Of a stretch of DNA of 64,000 nt, positions 44,561 to 54,900 are shown piece by piece. The translations under genes and the position numbers were made by a program. This DNA is from Bradyrhizobium cosmicum (GTDB lineage: Bacteria; Pseudomonadota; Alphaproteobacteria; Rhizobiales; Xanthobacteraceae), in assembly GCF_007290395.2 (NCBI RefSeq), contig NZ_CP041656.2:3720001-3784000 (forward strand). The letters are read 5' to 3'. Every line of letters starts with the position of its first letter. Position 1 is the first letter of the stretch. The notes below the pieces were generated by a model. That model had not been told where the DNA came from, did not search any database, and worked only from the letters and a program-made list of their open reading frames with translations.

Positions 44561-45036
44561 TCGCGTACCCAGTCAGTCTTTCTGGACAGACGCTGGTGTT
44601 CACAGATCCGGTCGTCGAAACCTTCTCGAAGAACAGACAACTGCGCTTCTGGCAGCGCGAGGCCGGCGGCCAACTGTTCGGTCGTTTCCACGGCTCGAGG
44701 ATCGAAGTCGTAGAGGCGACCGGCCCGAGACGGACTGATCGACGAACCAGAACGTCGTACATCCCGGACAGGCGTGCCGAGCAGCGCGAGATCGACGACC
44801 GCTTCGGACGCGGTCTGCATTTCGTCGGAGATTGGCACACCCATCCCGAAAGGATCCCAAGCCCATCCCATCCCGACATCTCCAGCCTCGACGACACCGT
44901 GCGCAAATCGCTCCACGCCATGCTGGGCTTCGTGCTCGTCGTCGTAGGCCAGTTACCGGCGCCCGAAGGGCTTCACGTCTCCGTCTTTCGCGGCGACGGC
45001 ATTCCATATGTATTGAGGTCGGACGCGGGGGCTTGA
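44557..45036 (+). CDS. cap3: CBASS Cap3, JAMM deconjugating protease
   Basis: 159 aa. The zinc-protease motif is complete: Glu in REAGGQLFG (about 31), then HTHPERIPSPSHPD, which fits H-x-H-x7-S-x2-D. Cap3 removes the synthase from its conjugated target and so opposes Cap2. It starts within the cap2 stop (ATGA) and ends the operon. Confidence 0.92.
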   Translation: MIAYPVSLSGQTLVFTDPVVETFSKNRQLRFWQREAGGQLFGRFHGSRIEVVEATGPRRTDRRTRTSYIPDRRAEQREIDDRFGRGLHFVGDWHTHPERIPSPSHPDISSLDDTVRKSLHAMLGFVLVVVGQLPAPEGLHVSVFRGDGIPYVLRSDAGA

Positions 45037-45868
45037 GCGCGTCGAAAAGATCGGCGAGATGCGGATCAAGAAGCTACGCTCTTGATCAGTGCCGCCTTTC
45101 GAAGGGACCAAGCGCCGGTTTGCGGCGTTGCCCGCACGGACTGAAGGTCCGCACAGACTCAGAATACCTGAGAAAACTCGCCAGCGAGCTCAAAAATGCG
45201 CGTTTCCGCATGCCGAATTCTCAACCAGTCGGAAATATCCAGCGAAATCAGGCAGTCCTATTCACCTATTCCGAGTCTCAGACCCACGGATTGTGAGTCC
45301 AGAGCTTTAGAGGCACTCGAAGTGTGAGTCCGCGTCTGCTTTGCGCCCCAGGCACAGTCTATCTCCTTCCGCCGAATTGGCGTGAAATGCTGGACCTGAC
45401 CGCATCGCCGCTCCTCCATCGGGCAGGCGGCAAGCGTACTCCAGAAACCCCATTTTTCGCCTCTCGGGAGTTATGGGAAGCTAAGGAAAGATCGATGCCC
45501 CGTGGGAGGCCGCAGGACGAGGCCATCCGGAGTGACCCTAGAGCCGGTCTGGCCACTTGGAGATGATCAATCACCCATGGCGGCACCTAAATGCTGCTGA
45601 GAGCCCCTTTTTCTCCGACGAGAAAGGGGTCGCCCGGCGATCCGTCGACCCGCCTCTCAGAGCGCCGATGGATCTCGGCCAGCCGCCGCGAGGTCCGGAA
45701 GGACCGGATCCAGTCCTCATGCTCGAGAATTTTGGCCCCCTCACCCCCAGGTAGGCGGCGAGACCTGCGATGCCTGAATCGGGGGGACATCCTGCCGGCC
45801 TTCGGCGAGACCTGCCGCGAGCGCGAAATGCTCGCGGCGACAGGTTCGCGGCCCCAATATCGGTCTGC
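45037..45868. other. 830-bp gap with hairpins between CBASS and doxX
   Basis: No convincing gene; the ORFs present lack starts or coding style. Near the doxX end there are adjacent stem-loops: GCCG/CGGC (45794-45797 with 45803-45806) and CCGCGAGC (45815-45822) with GCTCGCGG (45830-45837), extended by CCTG/CAGG (45811-45814 with 45841-45844). On the minus strand they lie just after doxX and may end its transcript, although there is no T-run. Fragments may be remnants of older insertions. Confidence 0.4.
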
Positions 45869-46297
45869 TCAGGCAGTCGCCTTCTGGAGCCGACTATCCC
45901 ATGGCAGCCGGAGCGTCTTCAGCGCAAAGGCCCCGTCCCCAAGGAGCGCTTGGGCCAACAGCATGATCGCCCAGACGAACGGCATTTCCCACCCGCCATC
46001 CACGAACCAGAAACTCTTCCTCACCATCCAGAAGTGAGTGGCTCCCAACATCATCGGTAGGGTGTAGAGGCTGACCCATCTGGTGTAGAGGCCGAGGAGC
46101 AGCAGGATAGCTGAGGCGAATTCCGCGCTGAGGGTGTAGGTAAGCACCCACTCAGGATCGCCCGCCTTGAGAAGGCCGTTCCACCACAGGCCGATCGGCT
46201 TAAGAACGAATTTGCCGTACAGGGCGGCGATGAACAGACCCGCAATCGTCACACGAAGCAGCAAAGCGGCATAAGGCGCCGTACGTTGGTCAATCAT
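45869..46297 (-). CDS. DoxX family membrane protein
   Basis: 142 aa with four membrane helices (about 8-28, 50-70, 75-95, 110-130). The pattern LLRVTIAGLFIAALYGKF and LLGLYTRWVSL is typical of DoxX/DoxD-like proteins. Some members help in redox or thiol control; the role here is unknown. The ATG has AAGGAG at seven bases. It sits between two defence modules with no obvious link to either. Confidence 0.8.
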   Translation of the reverse strand: MIDQRTAPYAALLLRVTIAGLFIAALYGKFVLKPIGLWWNGLLKAGDPEWVLTYTLSAEFASAILLLLGLYTRWVSLYTLPMMLGATHFWMVRKSFWFVDGGWEMPFVWAIMLLAQALLGDGAFALKTLRLPWDSRLQKATA

Positions 46298-46425
46298 TGG
46301 AGCGCTCCTTGAAATGCTACGAAGCGCCCTCAGTCTGGCCCGCCCGCGAAAATATGCAACGGCGCAGACGGTTTGCAGCCGCGGGGGATCCGGCACGCAC
46401 GCCCAGAGTTTGCGCACGGCAGCGG

Positions 46426-48564
46426 TTAAGGAGCGAGACTTCCGACAGGGGCGGTTCTTGCGTACTCAGTCGACCTTTTTGCCCGAAGGATCGTCGCGCT
46501 GCTGGTTAGGCGTTTCTTGGCGATCCGAATGACTTCGTTGCGCCACTGCTCATCGGAATGGATCACCTGGTCGATATCGAAGTCCTGAACGCCCCCAAGG
46601 AGCAGCGAGAAGCTGTCGATGCGCTTCTTCATGATCTGTACAACGCGGTGGTCGCGTGTTCCGCGGAATGCAGGATAAGCGTATCGGATGCCTTTCCCCG
46701 TTACGGCGGCCCAGCTATTCACGCGCCGAAGCCTCCCGTTCCGCTGTACCGTCCTAATCGGACTCGGATCCAGTTCGTAGTGAATGAGATGTCTGCAATA
46801 CCGATGGAGATCGATACCCTCCGAGAGCTTGTCGGTCACCACCAACACGTCGGGACCGAACGGGCTGTTGAAAACCGAGATTGCCGTGTCCGGCTGCCGG
46901 TTGTGAACGAAAATCAGAGCCTCTTTTTTGCTTTCGCTGGGCTCGCATACCGCCAAAACGCGCGACGTTCCGTTTGCACCGGGCAGGAGATCGAGCCGCT
47001 CGGCCGACCTCTTCAAGACCTCGCGGCTGGATCTCGAGTGGATCAGCGCACCATACAGACGCATGGCCGCCTCGCCGATGTACTCCGCATTATCGCAGCC
47101 TCGCGCTCGCCCGGTGGTGATGGAATGTGCGAGATCAGACAAAGCGCTCGGGCTGGCGCCCAGCCAGGCCCAAGTTTGCGTCCTTACAAGATCGCCGCAC
47201 AACCACCTTATGAACGTTCGCCGCAACTCCTGGTCCACGGCGTCTTCGGATTCGCGGTCTAGCGCCTCATTCCAAGCGGACTCCCAGATCTTCGGGGCGG
47301 GCGCAGGATGCTTCGTTATCGCCGGGAGGTTCGAATGCAGGCTGGCGGCGAGTTCTTGTGCGGTCGCGTGGTGGTGACAGAACAGCAGCACCTTTTCGCC
47401 GCTTTGGAGGACTTCCTTGACCTCCCTGGTCACTGCCGCGACTTTGGAGTGGATTCCCACTTCCCTACGCAGGCGGCCCATCGCCGAGAGGTGGTTTCCG
47501 ACGATTGACTTGGCCGGTTCGCCAAGTTGAATCCTGTCGCGTTCAAGCCTTTCGCTTTCCGCATCGTAATGTCGCCACCCGACGTGGAAGCGAGGATCAT
47601 TTCTGGCTCGGCCGGCGCCTTCTTGTGAAGCTACTCTGAGCGCCCGATCCATCCGGAGGATCAGCTCCTCCTCCGAAGGGCTGGCTTGCGGAACGGGTAT
47701 GGACCAGTCTTCGCGCGTGCCGAACGAGTGCTGCTCGTCCGGCAGATCATCGACCCCATGCCGAATGACGAACGGCGCCATCGCTTCGATCGCCGCCTTC
47801 GCTCTCCCCACCAGACGTTCGGCTACGACTTCCGGATTCCGCGTCGTGTTGCCGGAATACAGGTCATCCAGGATACGACTGAAGGCGCGCACAGGCGAAG
47901 AGGCCTCCTCGGCACCGATCAGGCTCAGCATGCGCTGGAGTTCTTCGATGCGGATGCTGAAGGGGGTGGCGGTCAGGATGAGGATGCGTTTTGCGTGCTT
48001 GCGCTGCCGCTTCAGGGCCTTGCTGAAGCAGGTCTGATCGCCCTTCGCCCTGTGCGCCTCGTCGACGATCAGCAGATCGCATCCAAGATTGAAATCCGAC
48101 GAAGCGTAGGAGTGCTTGACCACCTGAATCGAGCCCGTCGTGAGCCTCTCCACCTTGCGCGCCTTCACGCGCGACTCGCGAACGTCCAGATGCGGAGCGC
48201 ATCTGCCCATGGGAAGAACGTGATCGAGAAGCTCCGCTTCCCACCGCCTTACCATGACGTCGTTCGGCGCGAGTATCCGAACGGAACGACCCTCGCCCGC
48301 CGAAGCAACCACCCACGCGACCAGGGCCGCAACGGCTGTCTTGCCGAGGCCGACGTCATCCGCCAGCAGCAATCCTCGCCGCGCACGCTCTCCCAAACTG
48401 CCGTTAAGCCGCACGAGGATGTCGGCCGCGGTGTCAAACTGACGCCGCGTGCTGTCGGCGGCCAGCACCCTCCCGCCGTCGGCGCTGGCTTTGATGTACG
48501 CGTCCGGGTTGGACAGAAACTGCCACTGCTGGGCGCGAAGATTAAGAGGCTCGATCGGCAGCAT
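46426..48564 (-). CDS. SNF2-type SF2 helicase of the five-gene defence operon
   Basis: 712 aa. Superfamily 2 motifs: I DDVGLGKTA (about 70), II VDEAHRAKG (about 168), III LTATPF, V TDKLSEGIDL, VI QRNGRLRR (about 615). The motif set resembles SNF2/RapA-like translocases rather than unwinding RecQ types. No nuclease or methylase domain is fused. It is the last gene of the operon; the ATG at 48564 shares a base with the stop of the Tdp1-like gene (TGATG) and has GGAG at five bases, so the two are coupled. It probably moves along duplex DNA for the operon's nucleases (inference). Confidence 0.85.
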   Translation of the reverse strand: MLPIEPLNLRAQQWQFLSNPDAYIKASADGGRVLAADSTRRQFDTAADILVRLNGSLGERARRGLLLADDVGLGKTAVAALVAWVVASAGEGRSVRILAPNDVMVRRWEAELLDHVLPMGRCAPHLDVRESRVKARKVERLTTGSIQVVKHSYASSDFNLGCDLLIVDEAHRAKGDQTCFSKALKRQRKHAKRILILTATPFSIRIEELQRMLSLIGAEEASSPVRAFSRILDDLYSGNTTRNPEVVAERLVGRAKAAIEAMAPFVIRHGVDDLPDEQHSFGTREDWSIPVPQASPSEEELILRMDRALRVASQEGAGRARNDPRFHVGWRHYDAESERLERDRIQLGEPAKSIVGNHLSAMGRLRREVGIHSKVAAVTREVKEVLQSGEKVLLFCHHHATAQELAASLHSNLPAITKHPAPAPKIWESAWNEALDRESEDAVDQELRRTFIRWLCGDLVRTQTWAWLGASPSALSDLAHSITTGRARGCDNAEYIGEAAMRLYGALIHSRSSREVLKRSAERLDLLPGANGTSRVLAVCEPSESKKEALIFVHNRQPDTAISVFNSPFGPDVLVVTDKLSEGIDLHRYCRHLIHYELDPSPIRTVQRNGRLRRVNSWAAVTGKGIRYAYPAFRGTRDHRVVQIMKKRIDSFSLLLGGVQDFDIDQVIHSDEQWRNEVIRIAKKRLTSSATILRAKRSTEYARTAPVGSLAP

Positions 48565-50522
48565 CAGCACTCCGGAAAATGTTTGAGGCGAATGGCCAGT
48601 TCCTCGGCGGCGAGACCGGCCCCCAGCGCGCCGGTCGGACCGGCGGTTCGGTCGCGCTCGGACTGTCGCCGGAACGCCTCCACCAGAAGTTCGCCGTCCC
48701 GCCGCAGATGCTTCCGACGGAAGTCGTCCGGCTGCCTTCGCGACAGCTCCTTCACGGCGTCCGCCCAGCTATCCACGACAGCGAGATGCCGTCGTGCCAG
48801 CACGAAGGCGGGGACCGCATAACTTTCGGAACGGGAGCCATCTGGCGTCTCGTCATCGCCGTCCTCCGGAAACGCCAGATCATCGATGGCATCAGCGGTT
48901 TCGGCCGGATCCTCAGCCGCTGTGCGGCCGCCGTACTCCTCGAACAAAAGCTGGTCCCCGAGAGCTTGCAGCAGCGCCGTGTCTACTTCCGGCAGCAGAG
49001 TATTTTCCCGGTCCTCCAGTTCGCGTTCATCGAACACCGGAAGCCGGAGGCATTCGTCCCGGCAGGTCAGCTCGACGACGAACGGAGGGAGCCACGGTCC
49101 GCTGTACTGCATGTCTGCACGGCAGAGACCGTCGGCACCGACGCTCGTCCATCGCGCAACAGGATCCGTCTCGCCGCCCGCACGCAACTCGCCGGAAACC
49201 TCCGAAGGAGAACCGCAGCGGCATTCGATTCGGATCACTTCTCCGTTCCAGGTCGCGCTGCCCCAACTGATCAGGGGCGAACTGCGGGTGCCAAGGTCCG
49301 CGACTGTCGCGATGTCCTTCTCGTCGTCGAACGGTTCGAGGTGCTCAAACGGCCAGTCGGTCTGTTCGACAGAGACCCCCAATTCGAAATTTTCGATCGT
49401 CAGCGCCCCCTGCTCATCTTCGCGACCCCACGCCGCCATGCTGAAGTTCGCCGAGGTAACCAGGAGGCGGCGCGAGTTACCGCGCCTGAAATGGTAAAGC
49501 TTGGCGTGGCTCCAGCGGTCGTCGGCCTGACGGTGCCGCACGTGGAACGCATCCGACCGGTCCGAGTCCGCCGGGTCGCGGCCCAGCCTCAGGATGGAGG
49601 CTCCAGCTTCGAGCAAAGAGCGGAGCGTGTTCTTCGGCAGCAGCCAGCAACGTTGCCATGGATGACTTTTCTCGATCCAGACGAGCTCCAATCGTTCGGT
49701 AGTGCCGCCGAAGTTGCCGCACCATCGGCGAAGCGTCTCCGCGCCCCAAGACCCGACATAGGGCGTCGTAATGGAGGCGCCGGCCGCGCCGTTTCCCGCC
49801 GGTGCAATCTTCGCCAGCCCCGCAGCGCCCCAGGGCGTGCGGCGCAGGACAGCGCGCGAGTGCACCCCGGGAACGCTCGCCACGAAGGTGATCGACTCGG
49901 GGCATTCGCCGCGCGCGAGCAGCTCTAGGAAAGGATCAAGATTCTGGCCGTCTCCGGCGGAGATGGCCAGTTCACGCACGAAACTGGGCAGGATCCCCCA
50001 GGTCGACAGTCTCGCGTCAGACCGTTGAGGCTTCAGCGTGATCAGGGTCCGCCACGCGGACTGGAGCTGCCCCTTCAGCGCCGCAAGCGTCAGGTTTGCG
50101 GACGACACGACGATTTCCAAGTAGTCGGGTCCGTCCGGACTGCTCCAATGCAGGAGCCATAGCTTTGAGTGCTGAACCGCCCTTCCGCGACTGCCGACCG
50201 TGAGGTGGCGGATCGAGCGCCAAATCCATTGGTATGCGCTGTCGCCTCCGTCCTGCTCCACCGGCTCTTCGCGGGCATTGGACGAAACCACGACGATGCG
50301 ATCATGCATCTGCCGTAGGCGCCGGTCGAGCTCGATCAGGAAATACTGACGTTCGGCTTCGTCCCCCGCCGGTTCATGGCCGAGCTTCAGAAACAGCGGA
50401 AGCGCGTGCTCGACAAGCAGACGCTCATCTGCCCGATCGTAGGTGCTGAAGAAGGCGCGGACCAGGGTGCATTCCGGCGGAGCGTCGGTCTTCAGAAGCG
50501 CTTCCCAACCGATAGCCCCCAT
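48564..50522 (-). CDS. Tdp1-like phospholipase D superfamily protein
   Basis: 652 aa. Two half-sites carry H-x-K and a following Asn: HSKLWLL with VSSANLT (about 117-145), and HAKLYHF with TSANFSMAAWG (about 345-370). This H-x-K...N layout, and especially the SAN(F/L)S-x-AAWG ending, is that of tyrosyl-DNA phosphodiesterase 1 rather than the HxKxxxxD of ordinary PLDs. The family hydrolyses 3'-phosphotyrosyl or other DNA 3' adducts; nuclease activity in defence is also possible. The C-terminal ~280 residues have no recognised domain. Its ATG follows the TAA of the preceding gene with no gap. Confidence 0.75.
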   Translation of the reverse strand: MGAIGWEALLKTDAPPECTLVRAFFSTYDRADERLLVEHALPLFLKLGHEPAGDEAERQYFLIELDRRLRQMHDRIVVVSSNAREEPVEQDGGDSAYQWIWRSIRHLTVGSRGRAVQHSKLWLLHWSSPDGPDYLEIVVSSANLTLAALKGQLQSAWRTLITLKPQRSDARLSTWGILPSFVRELAISAGDGQNLDPFLELLARGECPESITFVASVPGVHSRAVLRRTPWGAAGLAKIAPAGNGAAGASITTPYVGSWGAETLRRWCGNFGGTTERLELVWIEKSHPWQRCWLLPKNTLRSLLEAGASILRLGRDPADSDRSDAFHVRHRQADDRWSHAKLYHFRRGNSRRLLVTSANFSMAAWGREDEQGALTIENFELGVSVEQTDWPFEHLEPFDDEKDIATVADLGTRSSPLISWGSATWNGEVIRIECRCGSPSEVSGELRAGGETDPVARWTSVGADGLCRADMQYSGPWLPPFVVELTCRDECLRLPVFDERELEDRENTLLPEVDTALLQALGDQLLFEEYGGRTAAEDPAETADAIDDLAFPEDGDDETPDGSRSESYAVPAFVLARRHLAVVDSWADAVKELSRRQPDDFRRKHLRRDGELLVEAFRRQSERDRTAGPTGALGAGLAAEELAIRLKHFPEC

Positions 50523-51923
50523 TTACACGTCCTCTGTCAGGTCGTCGTCCTCTTCGCGAAGACCTGCGGGCATCTCGCGGATTACTCCGCACTGCGTCGC
50601 CAGCCGGCAAAGAGACCAGAGCCGAAAGCGGTAGCCGGAGGCATTGGCAAGCGGCGGCATCCGCGGCTCGATCCGCCCGTTGCGCAGCACGAACCACCGC
50701 AATCCTCCACCGTACATCTCATGATGCTGCAGCAGGTCCGTGAAGCACTCGACGGGATCGGCGCTCCGGATCGCGTTCGCAAACCTGTGCGCCGTATCGA
50801 CGTGCCGGAGCGTAAGATCGGCGGCTGTTGGCCATTCTCGGGCGGCAGCAACGAGCTCTTGGCAAACTCGTCCCGCCGAGGGCGAAGAGGCCGCCTCCGC
50901 GAGAGGAATCTGACTTTTCCCGCCAAGGGATTTTGCGATCAACTCCATCGCCGCTATCCCGGCGTCGGCCAGGCGGGAAAACCGCGGCAGCAATGCCATG
51001 GCGGGCTCTTCGTCCTCGAACAGAAGCCCCAAGTGCCTGCACACCCCGAGATGATTTTTGGCGCCGCACTTGGCGATCTCTAGCGCGACTCTGCGGCGTC
51101 TCTTTCCGCCATGGTCCTCGAACACGATAGGGCGAAGCAGATCCACCTCCGGCAGGATCTCGAACTCGTCCCGGGGGCGCGGCAGAGTTTCCTCCGCCCG
51201 CTTGCCGCTGCGGTCGAAATTGCTCCAGTGCTGCAGCCACCACTTGCATTCATCGCCGCGACCCAGCTTGGCGCTCCTGATCGAAATCCCGTCGTCGCTG
51301 AGGTGGCTGGCATTAAGAGGCCAATCCGGAGCGGCCGATCCAAGTCTGGCATCCAGCCACTTGGCCAGCTTGTTCGCTGCCGGGCCTGGCGTCCAGCCGT
51401 CGCCGCCGACGGTCATACCAGTCCATTTGCGGAATGCGACGCGATATCCGCCATACGTGCCGGTCTGTCGATAGGCCCGGAATTGGTCGACGGACATTCC
51501 GAATCGATCGGCCGAATACCTCCGATTGCTGTAATCTTCGTACCAGGGCTGGATGCGCCGGCGGCCCAGCAGCGGCCGATCCCTCCAGTCATCTTCCGCC
51601 AGCCCGATGGTCCTGGCAGCCCACATGAGTTCGAGCGGCCGCAGCCATGCGTACCGCGCGCTCTGCTCGGCCCGGGTGACGACGGACCTGCCTCCGCTCG
51701 CCTGGGAGATCTGTTGCGACCGGACGAGACACCAGGACAGGATGGTGACCCATCGTCCGTCACGCACACGATTGGTCAGTCCCGGCGCCACCATCTCGGC
51801 GAACACGCTGGTGAGAGCAAGAAGACCGAGCGCGTCACCGCGCCTGACGACGATCGGATCCCAAGGCTCCGTAAATAGCAGCCGTGGCCCTTGGGTCGGT
51901 TCACCGAGATGTTCAAACGACAT
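50523..51923 (-). CDS. DUF6361-like protein of unknown function
   Basis: 466 aa. The N-terminal segment RRGDALGLLALTSVFAEMVAP followed by GLTNRVRDGRWVTILSWCLVRS resembles the opening of DUF6361 proteins, which in my memory are found beside PLD and helicase genes. No catalytic motif, membrane segment or nucleotide-binding site is seen. A centrally placed, coupled gene (11-bp overlap with the AddA-like gene, zero gap to the Tdp1-like gene) is likely a structural or target-recognition subunit of the system (inference). Confidence 0.55.
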   Translation of the reverse strand: MSFEHLGEPTQGPRLLFTEPWDPIVVRRGDALGLLALTSVFAEMVAPGLTNRVRDGRWVTILSWCLVRSQQISQASGGRSVVTRAEQSARYAWLRPLELMWAARTIGLAEDDWRDRPLLGRRRIQPWYEDYSNRRYSADRFGMSVDQFRAYRQTGTYGGYRVAFRKWTGMTVGGDGWTPGPAANKLAKWLDARLGSAAPDWPLNASHLSDDGISIRSAKLGRGDECKWWLQHWSNFDRSGKRAEETLPRPRDEFEILPEVDLLRPIVFEDHGGKRRRRVALEIAKCGAKNHLGVCRHLGLLFEDEEPAMALLPRFSRLADAGIAAMELIAKSLGGKSQIPLAEAASSPSAGRVCQELVAAAREWPTAADLTLRHVDTAHRFANAIRSADPVECFTDLLQHHEMYGGGLRWFVLRNGRIEPRMPPLANASGYRFRLWSLCRLATQCGVIREMPAGLREEDDDLTEDV

Positions 51924-54900
51924 CGATGACCTGCCCAGTTGTCATGAACACCAGCAGCGCCCGCCGGGCGTTGGTCTGCTTCCGGTAGTCGCCGATCTGC
52001 TGGCGGTAGTGGCCGATGCCCGACTGTTCCGGAGCCACGTCGCTCTTCCAATCGACGACGACCTCGATGGCGCCGGCCTCGTCGAATGCAAGCGCGTCCG
52101 CCTGACCCGAGAGCAATATCTCCTCGCCGTCCCGCGTCTGGCTTCCGAACACCGGCAGTTCAGGAACTAGCCGCGGTCGGAGCACTGCGATGTCCGGCAG
52201 CGCGAGCGTCCGGAGGACCGTGCCGGCCAATTCCGCGGGACAGATGCCATCCTTTGGGTGCAGCGCGGGCTCGTGCCCCATCTGCCGGATCAGGTCGGCG
52301 GCCCGGGCCTCCAGGCCGGATTTCGCGTCCTCGGCTTCGCCGGTCAGCACCTCCTCGATCAGCTTGTGGAGGACGGTGCCGCGCGTAGAGCTGCCGAGGA
52401 CGGCGGCCGGAGCAATTTCGACCGCTTCCGGAATTTCGGCGCTTTCTATCTTGGCTCCCCCCTCGCCGACTTGATCGAGTTCGCTGCGGCTCGGACGGCG
52501 CCACGTCACGACCTTGCGGCGGCCGAAAATGGCGGCTGCCTCTGCGGCGAAGATCTCCCGGCTCTGTCCGTTTTCCTGCGGCGACGCAGTTCGCTCCTTA
52601 GCGGTGCCGATGTCCTCGAGATCGATCGGCGGCAGTTCGGCAACGCCGAGATCGACGAGCTTCGCCCAGCACTTGTCCGACAGAGCGGCGGAATGCCTGG
52701 GCAGGATCAGCAGGTCGCGTGCGCGGGTCGCGGCCACGTACCAAAGCCGCACGCGCTCGCGCCGCTGCTCCTCCTCGGCGCGGGCCTCGATGCCGGCATA
52801 GTCAGCGGGGCAGTTGCCGAGGATCGGGATCGAGAACAGGTTCTTCGAGCGATCCTGCACCAGGCCGGATTCGGACTTCGGCGTGCCGGTCATGTTGATC
52901 GGGATCACTATCGGCCATTCTAGCCCCTTGGCGGCATGCACGGTGATCAGAGATACCGCCTCCTGCTCGGCATCTGGCCGGCCCTCGACCTGACGGACGG
53001 CCTCCTCCCAGTTGGCCCGCATGTCGCCGGCAAAAGCCCGCAATCCGCGGACGTCGTAGGCCCGCGCCATGTCGAGGAAGAGATCAACGTTAGCGACCGC
53101 CCGCTCGGCACCGGCCTTGAAGCGCTGTCGGATCTGCGCGCGAACATGAAGAGCCGCAATCGCGTCGGCCAGCAGCGCGTACGGCGTCGTACTCCGGGCG
53201 CGCCGGCGGAGCGAAGAAAGCTTCGTCAGCACGTCCTTGGCGACCGGATGCTTCACGCTTGCCGGATCGGTCCGGAGCGTAAGCATCGGCAGGCCCTGCC
53301 GTTCCGGATCAACCGTCAGTGCTTCCGAGAGGTCCAGCAGTTCAGTCTCGGTCAGGCCGACCAGCGGCCCACGCAGCAGCGCGCCGAACGCGAGCGTGTC
53401 GCGGGGGTCGGCGAGACTGCGGGTGACTGCGATCAGATCCTGGATTTCCTGGCGGCGGAAGAAGCCCTTGCCGGCCTGGGTGGACACCGGAATCGCCAAC
53501 TCCTCCAGCGTCTCCTCAAACCGCCAAAGTTCGGTGCCTACTGGCGCCAGCAGCGCGATGTCGCCGAAACGACACGCCCTCATCTCGCCCGTGTGATGAT
53601 CACGGACCTCCAGGTTGCCGACCAACCTGTTACAGAGATCGGCCACCGCCAGCGCTTCGGCGTCGCGTAGAGCGGCGGCCTTCGGCTTCTCCCCCTCGAC
53701 GATCACATCCAGCGCGCAGACGCCCGGCCTGGTCCCGATCGCAGGATGGATCGGCGACAACTCGGAGAAGCCGGGCTGCCCGTCAGCCGACAGTGCCGGT
53801 TCGAACCGCTTGTTGACGAATGCGAGGATCGGTTCGACAGAGCGGAAGTTGGCGGTGATCTCGATCCGTGACCCGCTGCTGATCGCCGTCCGGGCGGCGA
53901 TGTAGGCGTTCACGTCGGCGCCACGGAAGCGGTAGATCGCCTGCTTGGGGTCGCCCACCATGAACAGGCTGCCGGAGCGCAGCGGTCGCGCCAGCGCGTC
54001 GCCCTCTTTGCAGTCGTCCCCACAGATCAGCCACAGGATCTCGATCTGCAGCGGATCGGTGTCCTGGAATTCGTCGACCATGATGTGGCGGAAGCGCTGC
54101 GACAGCGCCCGCCGCACCTCCTCATGGTCTCTAAGCAGCTTGCGCGCGGTGTAAAGCAGGTCATCGAAATCCAAAAGCGCGGCGTCTCGCTTGTAGTCGC
54201 TCCAGTCATCGCGAAGACTCTGCATTTCCTTGCGCAGGCGAGACAGCAGTTCGCCTGCGATGGCACTGAGCAAGGCCTTCAGGGCCTCGTGGCAGGCCTT
54301 ATACCGGGGAAGGATCGCGTCGAACGCCGCTTTTCCGTCGGCCTTGGAATGGCCCGCCTTGGCGGCGGCGTCTTGCCATTTCCCGCTGGTCTGAAGCGCT
54401 CTCGCGCCGCCAGTCTGGATGAAGCAGGTCTCGTCGCGCTCGAAGTTCAGCGTCGCGATCAGGGCGGCGTTGCTGGGCGTCGCGTCGGCGAGCTTGTGGC
54501 CGTCAAGCAGATCGGCGAGATCGCGCAACGCCCGGCAAGCGGCCGAGGTCTTCTCCTCCTGATAGCCGTAACCGCCGAGCTCGGCCTCGAGCTGCTTTGC
54601 CGCCGTCATGAGGTCGGTCATGGCTTTGGGCAACCACGCAACCTGCGCGCACTCGGCGTCGCGATTCCTCCGCAGAAACTGGGCGACGTCTTCCACAAGC
54701 TTCAACCCGGCGGCCTCGCTCCCGAGGATGAGCTGGGCGATCAAACCGTCGCCCTCGTCTCCGGAGAGCCGTTCCTTCAGCCATGCGTCGTATCGCTCCT
54801 TGAACGCCAGATCGGCCTCGGTGGGATCGACGATGTCCGCGCCCGGATCGATGCCTGCCTCGGCCGGATAGGGCTTGATCAGCGATTGGGCGAAGCCGTG

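Noticed and set aside
45089..45566. Short plus-strand ORFs between cap3 and doxX
   Set aside because: No ribosome-binding site, no coding style and no domain; probably chance or decayed sequence.
46426..51923. Reading the helicase, PLD and DUF6361-like genes as DISARM
   Set aside because: DISARM needs DrmA and a DUF1998 DrmB, usually with a methyltransferase; none is seen, and the PLD here is Tdp1-like rather than DrmC-like.
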